From Acidobacteria bacterium AH-259-G07 (GTDB taxonomy: Bacteria; Acidobacteriota; UBA6911; RPQK01; JADFOI01): a stretch of DNA of 8,011 nt. Below are positions 1-6,277 of this stretch, in pieces (within the stretch, counting starts at the first letter, position 1; every line of letters starts with the position of its first letter). Below the pieces are notes generated by a model. The model had not been told where the DNA came from. It did not search any database and saw only the letters and a list, made by a program, of their open reading frames with translations. Made by a program: the position numbers and the translations under genes. The DNA is taken from assembly GCA_027717925.1 (NCBI GenBank), contig JALLON010000127.1:1-8011 (forward strand), given 5' to 3'.

Positions 1-1
1 A

Positions 2-733
2 ACGAAGCTGAAGGTGGACCGCCGGTTAAATCTGGGGGGCACTTTCATTTGTGACCGGGCTTTGCGTGCTGGAGAAATTGACGGTTACGTGGAGTACACC
101 GGAACGGCCTTTACCGCGATTTTAAAGAATGAGCCCATACGAGATCCCCAGGAGGTTTACCGGCGAGTGAAAGAGAGTTATGCAAGAGAAGGGATGGAGT
201 GGTTGAAACCTCTTGGCTTTGACAACACGTTTGCCATCATCATCCGCGGCGAGGATGCGCGCCGCCTGGGCATTCGGACCATCTCCCAGGCGGCTCCATA
301 CACGCCCAAATGGGTGCCGGGTTTCAGTTACGAATTCATCGAACGAGCGGATGGCTTCAAGGGCTTATCCGAAACCTATAATCTAAGGTTCGCCGAATCT
401 CCCAAGGTGATGGAGTTAGGACTAATTTATTGGGCGCTGGCTGAGAAGAAGGTGGATCTAATTGCAGGAGATTTCACCAACGGTCTCATTGCCGCCCTGG
501 AGCTGTTTGTTCTAAAAGACGACAGACGATACTTCCCACCCTACGATGCCGTCCCAGTTTTTCGCAGTCAAACATTAGAGCAATATCCCGAACTTCGTGA
601 GGTGCTCAACATGCTCGGGGGCGCCATCAGTGAAGATGAAATGCGCAAGATGAACTACCAAGTCGATGGAGAAGAAAAGACGGTTAAAGAAGTGGTGTTG
701 GAGTTCCTGGAAAAGTTGGGACCTGGAACCTGA
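2..733 (+). CDS. Osmoprotectant ABC transporter substrate-binding protein, C-terminal part (5' truncated)
   Basis: This is the C-terminal 243 residues of a quaternary-amine (glycine betaine/choline/proline-betaine) binding protein of the OpuAC/OsmX type, which captures compatible solutes outside the membrane and passes them to an ABC permease. The frame is open to the left edge, so the real start lies outside the window; the GTG at 14 is internal. Family-typical stretches are LNLGGTFICDRAL near the left edge, the following EYTGTA, GFDNTFAIIIRG, KVDLIAGDFTNGLIAALELFVLKDD and YFPPYDAVPVFR. The last segment, ISEDEMRKMNYQVDGE, is the usual C-terminal helix region. In several phyla this domain is fused to the permease, and the missing N-terminus prevents deciding between a free lipoprotein and such a fusion. 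The last codons and the TGA stop lie inside a heptamer tandem repeat. The ispH start follows after 44 nt. Confidence 0.88.
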   Translation, partial: TKLKVDRRLNLGGTFICDRALRAGEIDGYVEYTGTAFTAILKNEPIRDPQEVYRRVKESYAREGMEWLKPLGFDNTFAIIIRGEDARRLGIRTISQAAPYTPKWVPGFSYEFIERADGFKGLSETYNLRFAESPKVMELGLIYWALAEKKVDLIAGDFTNGLIAALELFVLKDDRRYFPPYDAVPVFRSQTLEQYPELREVLNMLGGAISEDEMRKMNYQVDGEEKTVKEVVLEFLEKLGPGT

Positions 734-751
734 AACTTGGAACCTGCAACC
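717..751. repeat. Five-copy 7-bp tandem repeat, consensus TGGAACC
   Basis: Five head-to-tail heptamers are readable without gaps: TGGGACC (717), TGGAACC (724), TGAAACT (731), TGGAACC (738) and TGCAACC (745). Two copies match the consensus exactly; the others differ by one or two bases. The array encodes the last residues of the transporter protein (Gly-Pro-Gly-Thr) and its TGA stop at 731-733, then runs into the gap before ispH. Heptamer arrays of this general kind occur between genes in several bacterial groups. No function is evident here. Confidence 0.75.
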
Positions 752-777
752 TTCGCGTGCTACCATGCGAGCTTAAC

Positions 778-1773
778 ATGGTCACAAAAGTAATTCTCGC
801 CAGTCCTCGCGGTTTTTGCGCCGGTGTTGTTCGAGCCATCGATGTTGTCAAGATCGCCCTGGATGTTTATCCCCACCCAATCTATGTCCGCAAAGAGATC
901 GTGCACAATCCTGAGGTGGTGAAAAAACTGAGCGAAAAGGGAGCCATTTTTGTCGACGGTGTGGAACAGGTCCCAGACGGGGAGACGGTGATTTTCAGCG
1001 CTCACGGTGTCTCGCCGGACGTTTGGAAGAAAGCCCGCGCCAAGTCTCTAAAAATCGTTGATGCCACCTGCCCACTGGTCACCAAGGTTCACATGGAGGC
1101 AGTTCGCTATGCACGAAAGGGCTACACCATCATTCTGGTTGGGCACGTCGGTCACGACGAGGTGATTGGAACCATGGGAGAAGCTCCGCAGCATATACGG
1201 TTGGTGAGCACGATTGAAGACGTTGAGAAACTGGAGGTCGAAGATCCGGAAAAGATGGCTTATATTACACAAACCACCCTGAGCCTGGAAGACACTCGGG
1301 AGATCATTGAAGCTCTGCGCAGGAAATTCCCCACCATCAAAGGGCCACCTTCCGAGGACATCTGTTATGCGACTCAGAATCGGCAGATGGCAGTGAAAGA
1401 CTTGGCCAGGTTATCGGATCTTATTCTTGTCGTTGGTGCCGCCAACAGCAGTAATTCCAATCGTTTAGTTGAAGAAGCTGAGAGGTCTGGCGCCCCTGCC
1501 TATCTGATTAATGACTTGAGCTCCATTCAAGAGGAATGGTTTGAGGGCGTCGAAACTCTTGGATTGACGTCCGGTGCTTCGGCACCGGAAAGGTTGGTCC
1601 AGGAAGTTGTCACATTTTTACAAGCACGTGGCGCCACAGTGGAAGAGCTGGCGGTAACCGAAGAGCACGTTCAGTTCGCTTTACCTTCCAATCTGCTCGC
1701 TGAGCTTAAAGAACCTGACCCTCTTCTCACCCGAGAGCGCCCTGAAGTCGTGGCGATTGAAGACACGCGATAA
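778..1773 (+). CDS. ispH: 4-hydroxy-3-methylbut-2-enyl diphosphate reductase (IspH/LytB)
   Basis: IspH is the last enzyme of the MEP isoprenoid pathway: a cytoplasmic [4Fe-4S] enzyme that reductively dehydrates HMBPP to IPP and DMAPP. The 331-residue product has the three cluster cysteines in their usual contexts: C14 in ASPRGFCAGV, C98 in DATCPLVTKVH and C196 in DICYATQNRQ. Substrate-pocket residues are also present: H43 in VHNPEVV, H76 in FSAHGVS, H126 and E128 in GHVGHDEVIGTMG, the TQTTLS stretch at 164-169, SSNSNRL and TSGASAPE. I chose the ATG at 778 because MVTKVILASPRGFCAG begins as the family does; an in-frame GTG at 757 would add seven unrelated residues. Only a weak GAG at 769-771 precedes the ATG. 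The usual C-terminal LPxEL-like segment (here LPSNL) is followed by about 25 extra residues. The next gene starts 28 nt downstream. Confidence 0.96.
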   Translation: MVTKVILASPRGFCAGVVRAIDVVKIALDVYPHPIYVRKEIVHNPEVVKKLSEKGAIFVDGVEQVPDGETVIFSAHGVSPDVWKKARAKSLKIVDATCPLVTKVHMEAVRYARKGYTIILVGHVGHDEVIGTMGEAPQHIRLVSTIEDVEKLEVEDPEKMAYITQTTLSLEDTREIIEALRRKFPTIKGPPSEDICYATQNRQMAVKDLARLSDLILVVGAANSSNSNRLVEEAERSGAPAYLINDLSSIQEEWFEGVETLGLTSGASAPERLVQEVVTFLQARGATVEELAVTEEHVQFALPSNLLAELKEPDPLLTRERPEVVAIEDTR

Positions 1774-1792
1774 CAGATCCCCTTAGAGAAAC

Positions 1793-1796
1793 GAGG
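1793..1796 (+). promoter_or_regulatory. Shine-Dalgarno GAGG supporting a GTG start
   Basis: GAGG lies 5 nt upstream of the GTG at 1802. An in-frame TAG at 1784-1786 leaves no room for an upstream ATG, so this site fixes the start of the PHP-domain gene. A second in-frame GTG at 1811 is spaced less well. Confidence 0.6.
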
Positions 1797-1801
1797 TAGT
1801 T

Positions 1802-4378
1802 GTGTCCGTTGTGTTTGAAATCATTTCGCTGCTGAGTTTGATTTTGTGGCCGGTGCAAGTGTCCCCCGCTGCTGAGTTGGTGGTCCTGTCTCCACAGACA
1901 TGGGATGAGTACGCCCCCCTGGGCAAAGAGGTCGATGCGATCTATGGCGATTTTGTGCTTCGCAATGATCAAATAGTGGCGGTTGTTGCAAATCCGATTG
2001 AGGGTCGCAAGGCCAACATGAAGATTCTCGACGTGGGAGGCTGCATGATCGACCTCACCAGCCGCCAGCAGCAAAGTGACCAGCTTGGTGCATACTACCC
2101 CGTTTCCAGACAGTTTCCTCTGAGGTTCGCCGGCGTGGAGACCGAAGCCTCGACAGTCTATGAAGTTTCTGACATGCGTCACTTGTTTGTTCGAGCCCAT
2201 GAGGTGTCCCTTCGCCTGAGTGCAGAGCCTGTGGCTGGGAATCCTGACGCTACGGTTCAGTACACACTGCGAGAGGGTTGGCCCTATGTTTTGGTGAAAA
2301 CCGTGTATTTCAATCCTACAGACCGCCCGACTGATTTTGAGCTCATGGATACCGTTCGGGCCGACCGCAGCAGAGATTTACTGGCTCCAGAGTTGGCTCC
2401 GGACGGTCGGGAGCCACTCTTTTGGCTGTACGACAAGTGGTTCGGGCAGGCTTATGGCTGGGTGTGCGAGGGACGGGATATCCACTGCAAAACCGAGGAG
2501 GGGGCAAGTTCACCTTCAAACCTCAGCTACCTTGCTGGCGGTGAGACTCACCTTGAACTCGGCCCTGGAGAATCCTTTGAACTTACACGTCGGATCTTTC
2601 CCGGCTCGAACATGCTTGATGTAAAAGCCATTGCCAAGGACCTGGCCGGTGTTGCTCAGAAGCGTATTACCCTGCAGGTAAAAGACAAAGCAGGTAAAGC
2701 CGTCGCCGGGGCGGATGTGGTCCTTTCAGTCGGCGAGGGGAGCTACGCTTGGGGCCGCACCGGATCTGACGGGGCGTTAGGATTTGACTTGCCCGGGGGT
2801 GAATACGAGGTAACTGTTTCAGCACTGGGGCAGGGCTCCAAGTCTTTCAGTCTCGATCCTTCCACTGCCACCACTTCCACTACGGTACTGGAGGAGCCAG
2901 GATATGTCCTTGCCCACATCAAAGATGAATCTGGCGGCCCCATTCCTGCCAAGGTTCAGTTCCGCGGTAAGGATGGCACCGAGGATCCTTTCTTTGGCCC
3001 CGATAGTGGCGAGCATGCGGTCCACAATCTGTACTACACCCACAACGGGCGCTTTCGGCAGGTGCTGCCCCCGGGCAGGTACGATGTGATCGTCAGCCAC
3101 GGGCCCGAGTACGACGCCGTCTTTACCCAAATGGAGATCACTCGGGGCACGGAGACGTCATTAGAGGCCACCCTTGTGCGCAGCGTCCAGACGCCCGGTT
3201 GGATCAGCTCTGATTTTCACAGCCACTCCAGTCCTTCTGGCGACAACACCTCCAGTCAGCTAGGCAGAGTGTTGAATCTTCTTTGCGAGCACATTGAATT
3301 TGCGCCCTGTACGGAGCACAACCGCATCTCGACGTATGTCCCTCACCTAAAGCGACTGGCGGTGGAAGACTTGATGGCGACGTGCAGTGGAATCGAGTTG
3401 ACCAGCAGTCCCGGTTCCATCAACCATCAAAATGCTTTTCCTCTGGTCCTCAGGCCCCACATCCAAGACGGTGGAGCTCCACAAATCTCTCCAGATCCAG
3501 AGATACAAATCCAACGCCTTGCCCTGTGGGATAACGCCAGAGAAAAAGTGGTCCAGCAAAATCACCCCGACATGGGCCAGCTCTTTTTTGATCGCAACGG
3601 GGACAGCCAAGCAGATGAGGGTTATTCAAGGATGTTTGGTTTCATCGATGTCATCGAGGTGCACCCGCCGATCATGATCTTCGTTCCTGCAACCGTCACG
3701 GACCCCCAGGGTCGTGTTGTGAATAATCGTATGTTCAACTGGATCCAGCTGCTCAATGGGGGCATGCTTATTCCTGGTGTGGTGAACACAGATGCGCATG
3801 CGAACTTCCACGGCTCGGGTTGGCTTCGCAACTATCTAAAAAGTCCCACTGACGATCCTGCTCAGATTAGAACCATCGATATGGTCCGTTCGGCTGAGAG
3901 AGGTAACTTGATCATGACCAATGGTCCATATCTCGAGGTAAACCTACGGGTCGACCAGCCAGGGACGAAGATCCAGGGCACGGCAGGGGACAAAGTGAGT
4001 GCGGTTGCCGGGAAGGTTCTGTTGCAGGTCCGAGTACAGTGCCCGAATTGGTTTGACATCGATCGCGTCCACGTTTTTTTGAACGGTCGTCCCGTAGAGC
4101 AGCTCAGCTTTACACGTGAGACGACTCCGGACCTCTTTGCCCGGGGCACGGTTAAATTCAATCATGAGATGAGCCTGCAGCTCCAGGAGGACACCCATGT
4201 CATCGTGGCGGCCGTGGGTGAGAAGTCGAAGCTTGGCCCGGTAATGGGTCCGGAGCACGAAGAAGACGTCCCTGTAGCTGTCTCCAATCCGATCTTTGTG
4301 GATGTAGACGGAGATGGTTTCAAGCCGAATGAAGATGCATTAGGAGCCCCTTTACCTGTCAAAGCGGGAGGTCGATAG
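1802..4378 (+). CDS. Secreted CehA/McbA-family PHP-domain metallohydrolase, multidomain
   Basis: This 858-residue protein resembles the CehA/McbA metallohydrolases, named after carbaryl-hydrolysing enzymes; the natural substrate of most members is unknown. Residues 1 to about 24 form a hydrophobic export signal ending near SPAA. A beta-rich N-terminal region (about 25-270) contains ILDVGGCMIDLTSR. Two Ig-like, carboxypeptidase-regulatory-type modules follow (about 288-355 and 368-455); both end in a G-x-Y pattern, PGGEYEVTVSA and PPGRYDVIVSH. The PHP domain begins at about 466 and carries the metal-site motifs DFHSHSSPSGDN (H473, H475), CTEHN (E505, H506), GIELTSS (E532), NHQNAF (H542), QQNHPD (H588), EVHPP (H621) and NTDAHAN (D664, H666). 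These suggest an intact multi-metal site. Acidic loops resembling EF-hand calcium loops occur at 597-601 and 834-845. The C-terminal region (about 700-858) is probably beta-rich. The product is most likely periplasmic or surface-exposed. Substrate unknown; a phosphoesterase or amide/ester hydrolase is possible. Confidence 0.85.
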   Translation: MSVVFEIISLLSLILWPVQVSPAAELVVLSPQTWDEYAPLGKEVDAIYGDFVLRNDQIVAVVANPIEGRKANMKILDVGGCMIDLTSRQQQSDQLGAYYPVSRQFPLRFAGVETEASTVYEVSDMRHLFVRAHEVSLRLSAEPVAGNPDATVQYTLREGWPYVLVKTVYFNPTDRPTDFELMDTVRADRSRDLLAPELAPDGREPLFWLYDKWFGQAYGWVCEGRDIHCKTEEGASSPSNLSYLAGGETHLELGPGESFELTRRIFPGSNMLDVKAIAKDLAGVAQKRITLQVKDKAGKAVAGADVVLSVGEGSYAWGRTGSDGALGFDLPGGEYEVTVSALGQGSKSFSLDPSTATTSTTVLEEPGYVLAHIKDESGGPIPAKVQFRGKDGTEDPFFGPDSGEHAVHNLYYTHNGRFRQVLPPGRYDVIVSHGPEYDAVFTQMEITRGTETSLEATLVRSVQTPGWISSDFHSHSSPSGDNTSSQLGRVLNLLCEHIEFAPCTEHNRISTYVPHLKRLAVEDLMATCSGIELTSSPGSINHQNAFPLVLRPHIQDGGAPQISPDPEIQIQRLALWDNAREKVVQQNHPDMGQLFFDRNGDSQADEGYSRMFGFIDVIEVHPPIMIFVPATVTDPQGRVVNNRMFNWIQLLNGGMLIPGVVNTDAHANFHGSGWLRNYLKSPTDDPAQIRTIDMVRSAERGNLIMTNGPYLEVNLRVDQPGTKIQGTAGDKVSAVAGKVLLQVRVQCPNWFDIDRVHVFLNGRPVEQLSFTRETTPDLFARGTVKFNHEMSLQLQEDTHVIVAAVGEKSKLGPVMGPEHEEDVPVAVSNPIFVDVDGDGFKPNEDALGAPLPVKAGGR

Positions 4379-4391
4379 AAAGTTGCACTTA

Positions 4392-4411
4392 GGAGGTGTC
4401 AAGACACCTCC
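4392..4411 (+). promoter_or_regulatory. Perfect 9-bp inverted repeat (hairpin or operator) upstream of the thuA-like gene
   Basis: The arms GGAGGTGTC (4392-4400) and GACACCTCC (4403-4411) are exact reverse complements separated by AA. In RNA this would form an 8-bp GC-rich stem with a 4-nt loop. As DNA it is a 20-bp palindrome able to serve as a dimeric repressor site. It lies in the 55-nt gap between two secreted-protein genes and lacks a following T-run, so it is not an intrinsic terminator. The left arm contains a decoy AGGAGG (4391-4396) with no suitably spaced start codon. Confidence 0.6.
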
Positions 4412-4425
4412 ACCCCCTTGGGAGG
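4407..4425 (+). promoter_or_regulatory. Possible alternative hairpin masking the Shine-Dalgarno site
   Basis: CCTCC at 4407-4411, the end of the inverted repeat's right arm, is also complementary to the Shine-Dalgarno GGAGG at 4421-4425 across a 9-nt loop. This 5-bp pairing and the 9-bp hairpin exclude each other. On stem length alone the 9-bp hairpin should win, leaving the ribosome site free. Any regulatory role is inference. Confidence 0.35.
4421..4425 (+). promoter_or_regulatory. Shine-Dalgarno GGAGG of the thuA-like gene
   Basis: A strong GGAGG lies 8 nt before the ATG at 4434. It decides the start against the in-frame TTG at 4383, which would put a proline-rich segment in front of the export signal. 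Confidence 0.8.
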
Positions 4426-4433
4426 AATTGATA

Positions 4434-5288
4434 ATGGTGAGGAAAAGATGGTTCACCGCTTTCGGAATTTGGCTGATGATGACAGCCGGGGTTTCAGCAG
4501 GTCCGCAGCTGAAGGCCCTGATCATCGACGGGCAAAACAATCACGACTGGAAGGCCACAACACCCGTCCTGAAAACGATTCTCCAGGACTCGGGGCTCTT
4601 CACAGTGGAGGTGGCAACCTCCCCGCCTCAAGGAGCGGACATCAGCCGTTTCAAACCTGAGTTCGCGAAATACGACGTGGTGGTCTCCAACTACAATGGA
4701 GACCCGTGGTCTCAAAGAACCCAGCAGGCACTGATTGACTACGTGCGTTCGGGGGGAGGATTTGTGTCTGTCCACGCTGCCAATAATGCATTTCCAGAAT
4801 GGGAAAAATACAACAAAATGATTGGACTGGGAGGGTGGGGAGGCCGAGACGAGAAATCCGGCCCTTACGTCTACTTCCAGGGTGAGCGGTTTATCTTCGG
4901 CCGTTCACCCGGTAGGGGCGGGGGACACGGCCGCCGTCATCCCTTTCAAATAGTTGTGCGTAACAGAGAGCATCCCATTACCGCCGGCCTCCCAAAAAAA
5001 TGGATGCACGCCGAGGACGAACTGTACCATCGGCTGCGGGGTCCGGCTGAGAATGTTACCTTTCTGGCAACCGCCTATTCGGAGCCTGAGACGGGAGGCA
5101 CCGGTGCGCACGAACCCATGCTTTTCGTCATCACTTATGGCAAGGGACGAGTCTTCCACACCACGCTCGGCCACAGCGCTCAGGCGATGAAAAGCCCTGA
5201 TTTTGTCGTTACCCTGCAGCGGGGGGCGGAATGGGCGGCCACCGGGAAGGTGACACAGAAGATTCCCCAGGATTTCCACAAGGAGTAA
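4434..5288 (+). CDS. Secreted ThuA-like domain protein (class I glutamine-amidotransferase-like fold)
   Basis: The 284-residue product begins with a clear signal peptide: MVRKR, a hydrophobic stretch to about residue 19, and a likely cleavage site after VSA at residue 22. The mature part is one ThuA-like domain. It opens with LKALIIDGQNNHDWK (26-40), continues with FAKYDVVVSNYNG, SGGGFVSVHAANNAF (H114) and GLGGWGGRDE, and has the family's HPITAGLPKKW, MHAEDELYHR (191-200), GPAENVTFLATAYS and GKGRVFHTTLGH segments. It ends in LQRGAEWAATGKVT. ThuA was named from trehalose utilisation in rhizobia, and some relatives are linked to sugar metabolism. Secreted members like this one are widespread in Planctomycetota and Acidobacteriota and mostly lack an assigned activity, so trehalose should not be assumed. 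It lies between the PHP hydrolase and bioB and ends 11 nt before bioB. The final AAGGAGTAA also supplies bioB's candidate ribosome site. Confidence 0.88.
   Translation: MVRKRWFTAFGIWLMMTAGVSAGPQLKALIIDGQNNHDWKATTPVLKTILQDSGLFTVEVATSPPQGADISRFKPEFAKYDVVVSNYNGDPWSQRTQQALIDYVRSGGGFVSVHAANNAFPEWEKYNKMIGLGGWGGRDEKSGPYVYFQGERFIFGRSPGRGGGHGRRHPFQIVVRNREHPITAGLPKKWMHAEDELYHRLRGPAENVTFLATAYSEPETGGTGAHEPMLFVITYGKGRVFHTTLGHSAQAMKSPDFVVTLQRGAEWAATGKVTQKIPQDFHKE
5280..5285 (+). promoter_or_regulatory. Shine-Dalgarno AAGGAG for bioB, inside the end of the thuA-like gene
   Basis: AAGGAG overlaps the last codons of the thuA-like gene and lies 14 nt before the bioB ATG at 5300. That is longer than the ideal spacing, so bioB initiation may depend partly on ribosomes finishing the upstream gene. 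Confidence 0.5.
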
Positions 5289-5299
5289 TTCGTCAGCCA

Positions 5300-6277
5300 A
5301 TGCAGACCAGTGCCGGCTCCCGCCCACTGATCCGTCACGATTGGATGGACGCAGAGATACGGGAGATCCACGACTTACCCCTTCCGGATTTGCTCTTTCG
5401 CGCCCAGCAGGTGCACCGGCGCTACCACGATCCGCGGAAGGTCCAGCTTTGTACCCTCTTGAGTATTAAAACGGCAGGATGTCCGGAAGACTGCGCCTAC
5501 TGTCCCCAGAGCGCCCATTACATTACTCCTGTTGTGCCTCAAGGTCTTCTAGATGTTGAGCAGGTGCTCACCGCAGCCCGCCAGGCGCGTGACAGCGGTT
5601 CAACTCGCTTCTGCATGGGAGCCGCCTGGCGAGAGGCACCGGATGGGCGTCAATTCGGTCAGGTCTTGGAGATGGTGACTCGAGTTCGGGAACTGGGAAT
5701 GGAGGCTTGTTGTACTTTGGGCATGTTGACTCGAGAACAAGCGTTTCGGCTGGCTGAGGCCGGCTTGACGGCCTACAACCATAACCTCGATACTGGGCCC
5801 GACTACTATGGTGAAATTATCACCACCCGCACCTACCAAGACCGTCTGCGAACACTCCAGTACGTGCGCGAGGCGGGCATAACGGTTTGCTGTGGAGGAA
5901 TTCTGGGGATGGGTGAAAGTCTTCAGGATCGGGCGGCTCTTTTGCGAGTATTGTCCAGTCTGGATCCACATCCGGAAAGCGTTCCCATCAACGCTTTGGT
6001 CCGTGTAAAGGGCACGCCACTGGCGGATCGACCGCCGGTGGATCCCATTGAAATGACGCGCATGATCGCTGCGGCACGTATTGTGCTCCCCAAGAGTCGA
6101 GTTCGGCTTAGTGCGGGGCGGACCGAAATGTCCGCCGAAACCCAGGCACTGTGTTTTATAGCGGGGGCTAACTCCATCTTCACCGGTGAGAAGCTACTGA
6201 CCACCCCCAATCCGGGCAGGGATCAGGATCGGAGCCTGTTACACAAACTCGGTCTTTCACCACTTGGTCTCCCATGA
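5300..6277 (+). CDS. bioB: Biotin synthase
   Basis: BioB is the radical-SAM enzyme that inserts sulfur into dethiobiotin to make biotin, the final pathway step. The 325-residue product has the radical-SAM cysteines C61, C65 and C68 in GCPEDCAYCPQSAHY. The auxiliary [2Fe-2S] ligands are C105 (RFCMGAAW), C137 (MEACCTLGM), C197 (ITVCCGG) and R269 (VRLSAGR). All are shifted by a few residues from E. coli C97, C128, C188 and R260. NHNLDTGPDYY, IITTRTYQDRL, ESVPINALVRVKGTPLAD and GANSIFTGEKLLTTPNP are conserved family blocks. I chose the ATG at 5300 because HDWMDAEIREIHDLPLPDLL aligns with the E. coli N-terminus; an in-frame start at 5231 would overlap the upstream gene by 58 nt. The protein ends soon after KLGLSP, without E. 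coli's longer tail. The stop overlaps the bioF start by 4 nt. Confidence 0.97.
   Translation: MQTSAGSRPLIRHDWMDAEIREIHDLPLPDLLFRAQQVHRRYHDPRKVQLCTLLSIKTAGCPEDCAYCPQSAHYITPVVPQGLLDVEQVLTAARQARDSGSTRFCMGAAWREAPDGRQFGQVLEMVTRVRELGMEACCTLGMLTREQAFRLAEAGLTAYNHNLDTGPDYYGEIITTRTYQDRLRTLQYVREAGITVCCGGILGMGESLQDRAALLRVLSSLDPHPESVPINALVRVKGTPLADRPPVDPIEMTRMIAAARIVLPKSRVRLSAGRTEMSAETQALCFIAGANSIFTGEKLLTTPNPGRDQDRSLLHKLGLSPLGLP

Noticed and set aside
757..777. GTG at 757 as the ispH start
   Set aside because: It adds seven residues not typical of the family and has no ribosome site; the ATG at 778 gives the usual N-terminus.
1727..2200. 157-codon open frame on the minus strand
   Set aside because: It is antisense to the end of ispH and the start of the PHP-domain gene and has no recognisable features.
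4392..4411. The inverted repeat as an intrinsic terminator
   Set aside because: No T-run follows; the next bases are a C-run and a ribosome site.
4383..4433. TTG at 4383 as the start of the thuA-like gene
   Set aside because: It would add a proline-rich stretch before a good signal peptide; the ATG at 4434 has an ideal GGAGG 8 nt upstream.
4994..5000. Seven-A run as a programmed slippage site in the thuA-like gene
   Set aside because: The reading frame stays intact and matches the family on both sides; nothing suggests a productive alternative frame. The same holds for the seven-T run at 4074-4080.
5231..5299. Upstream in-frame start for bioB
   Set aside because: It overlaps the thuA-like gene by 58 nt, and the added residues do not resemble BioB N-termini.
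5286..5300. BirA operator between the thuA-like gene and bioB
   Set aside because: The gap is only 11 nt, and no TTGTAAACC-type half-sites are visible nearby.
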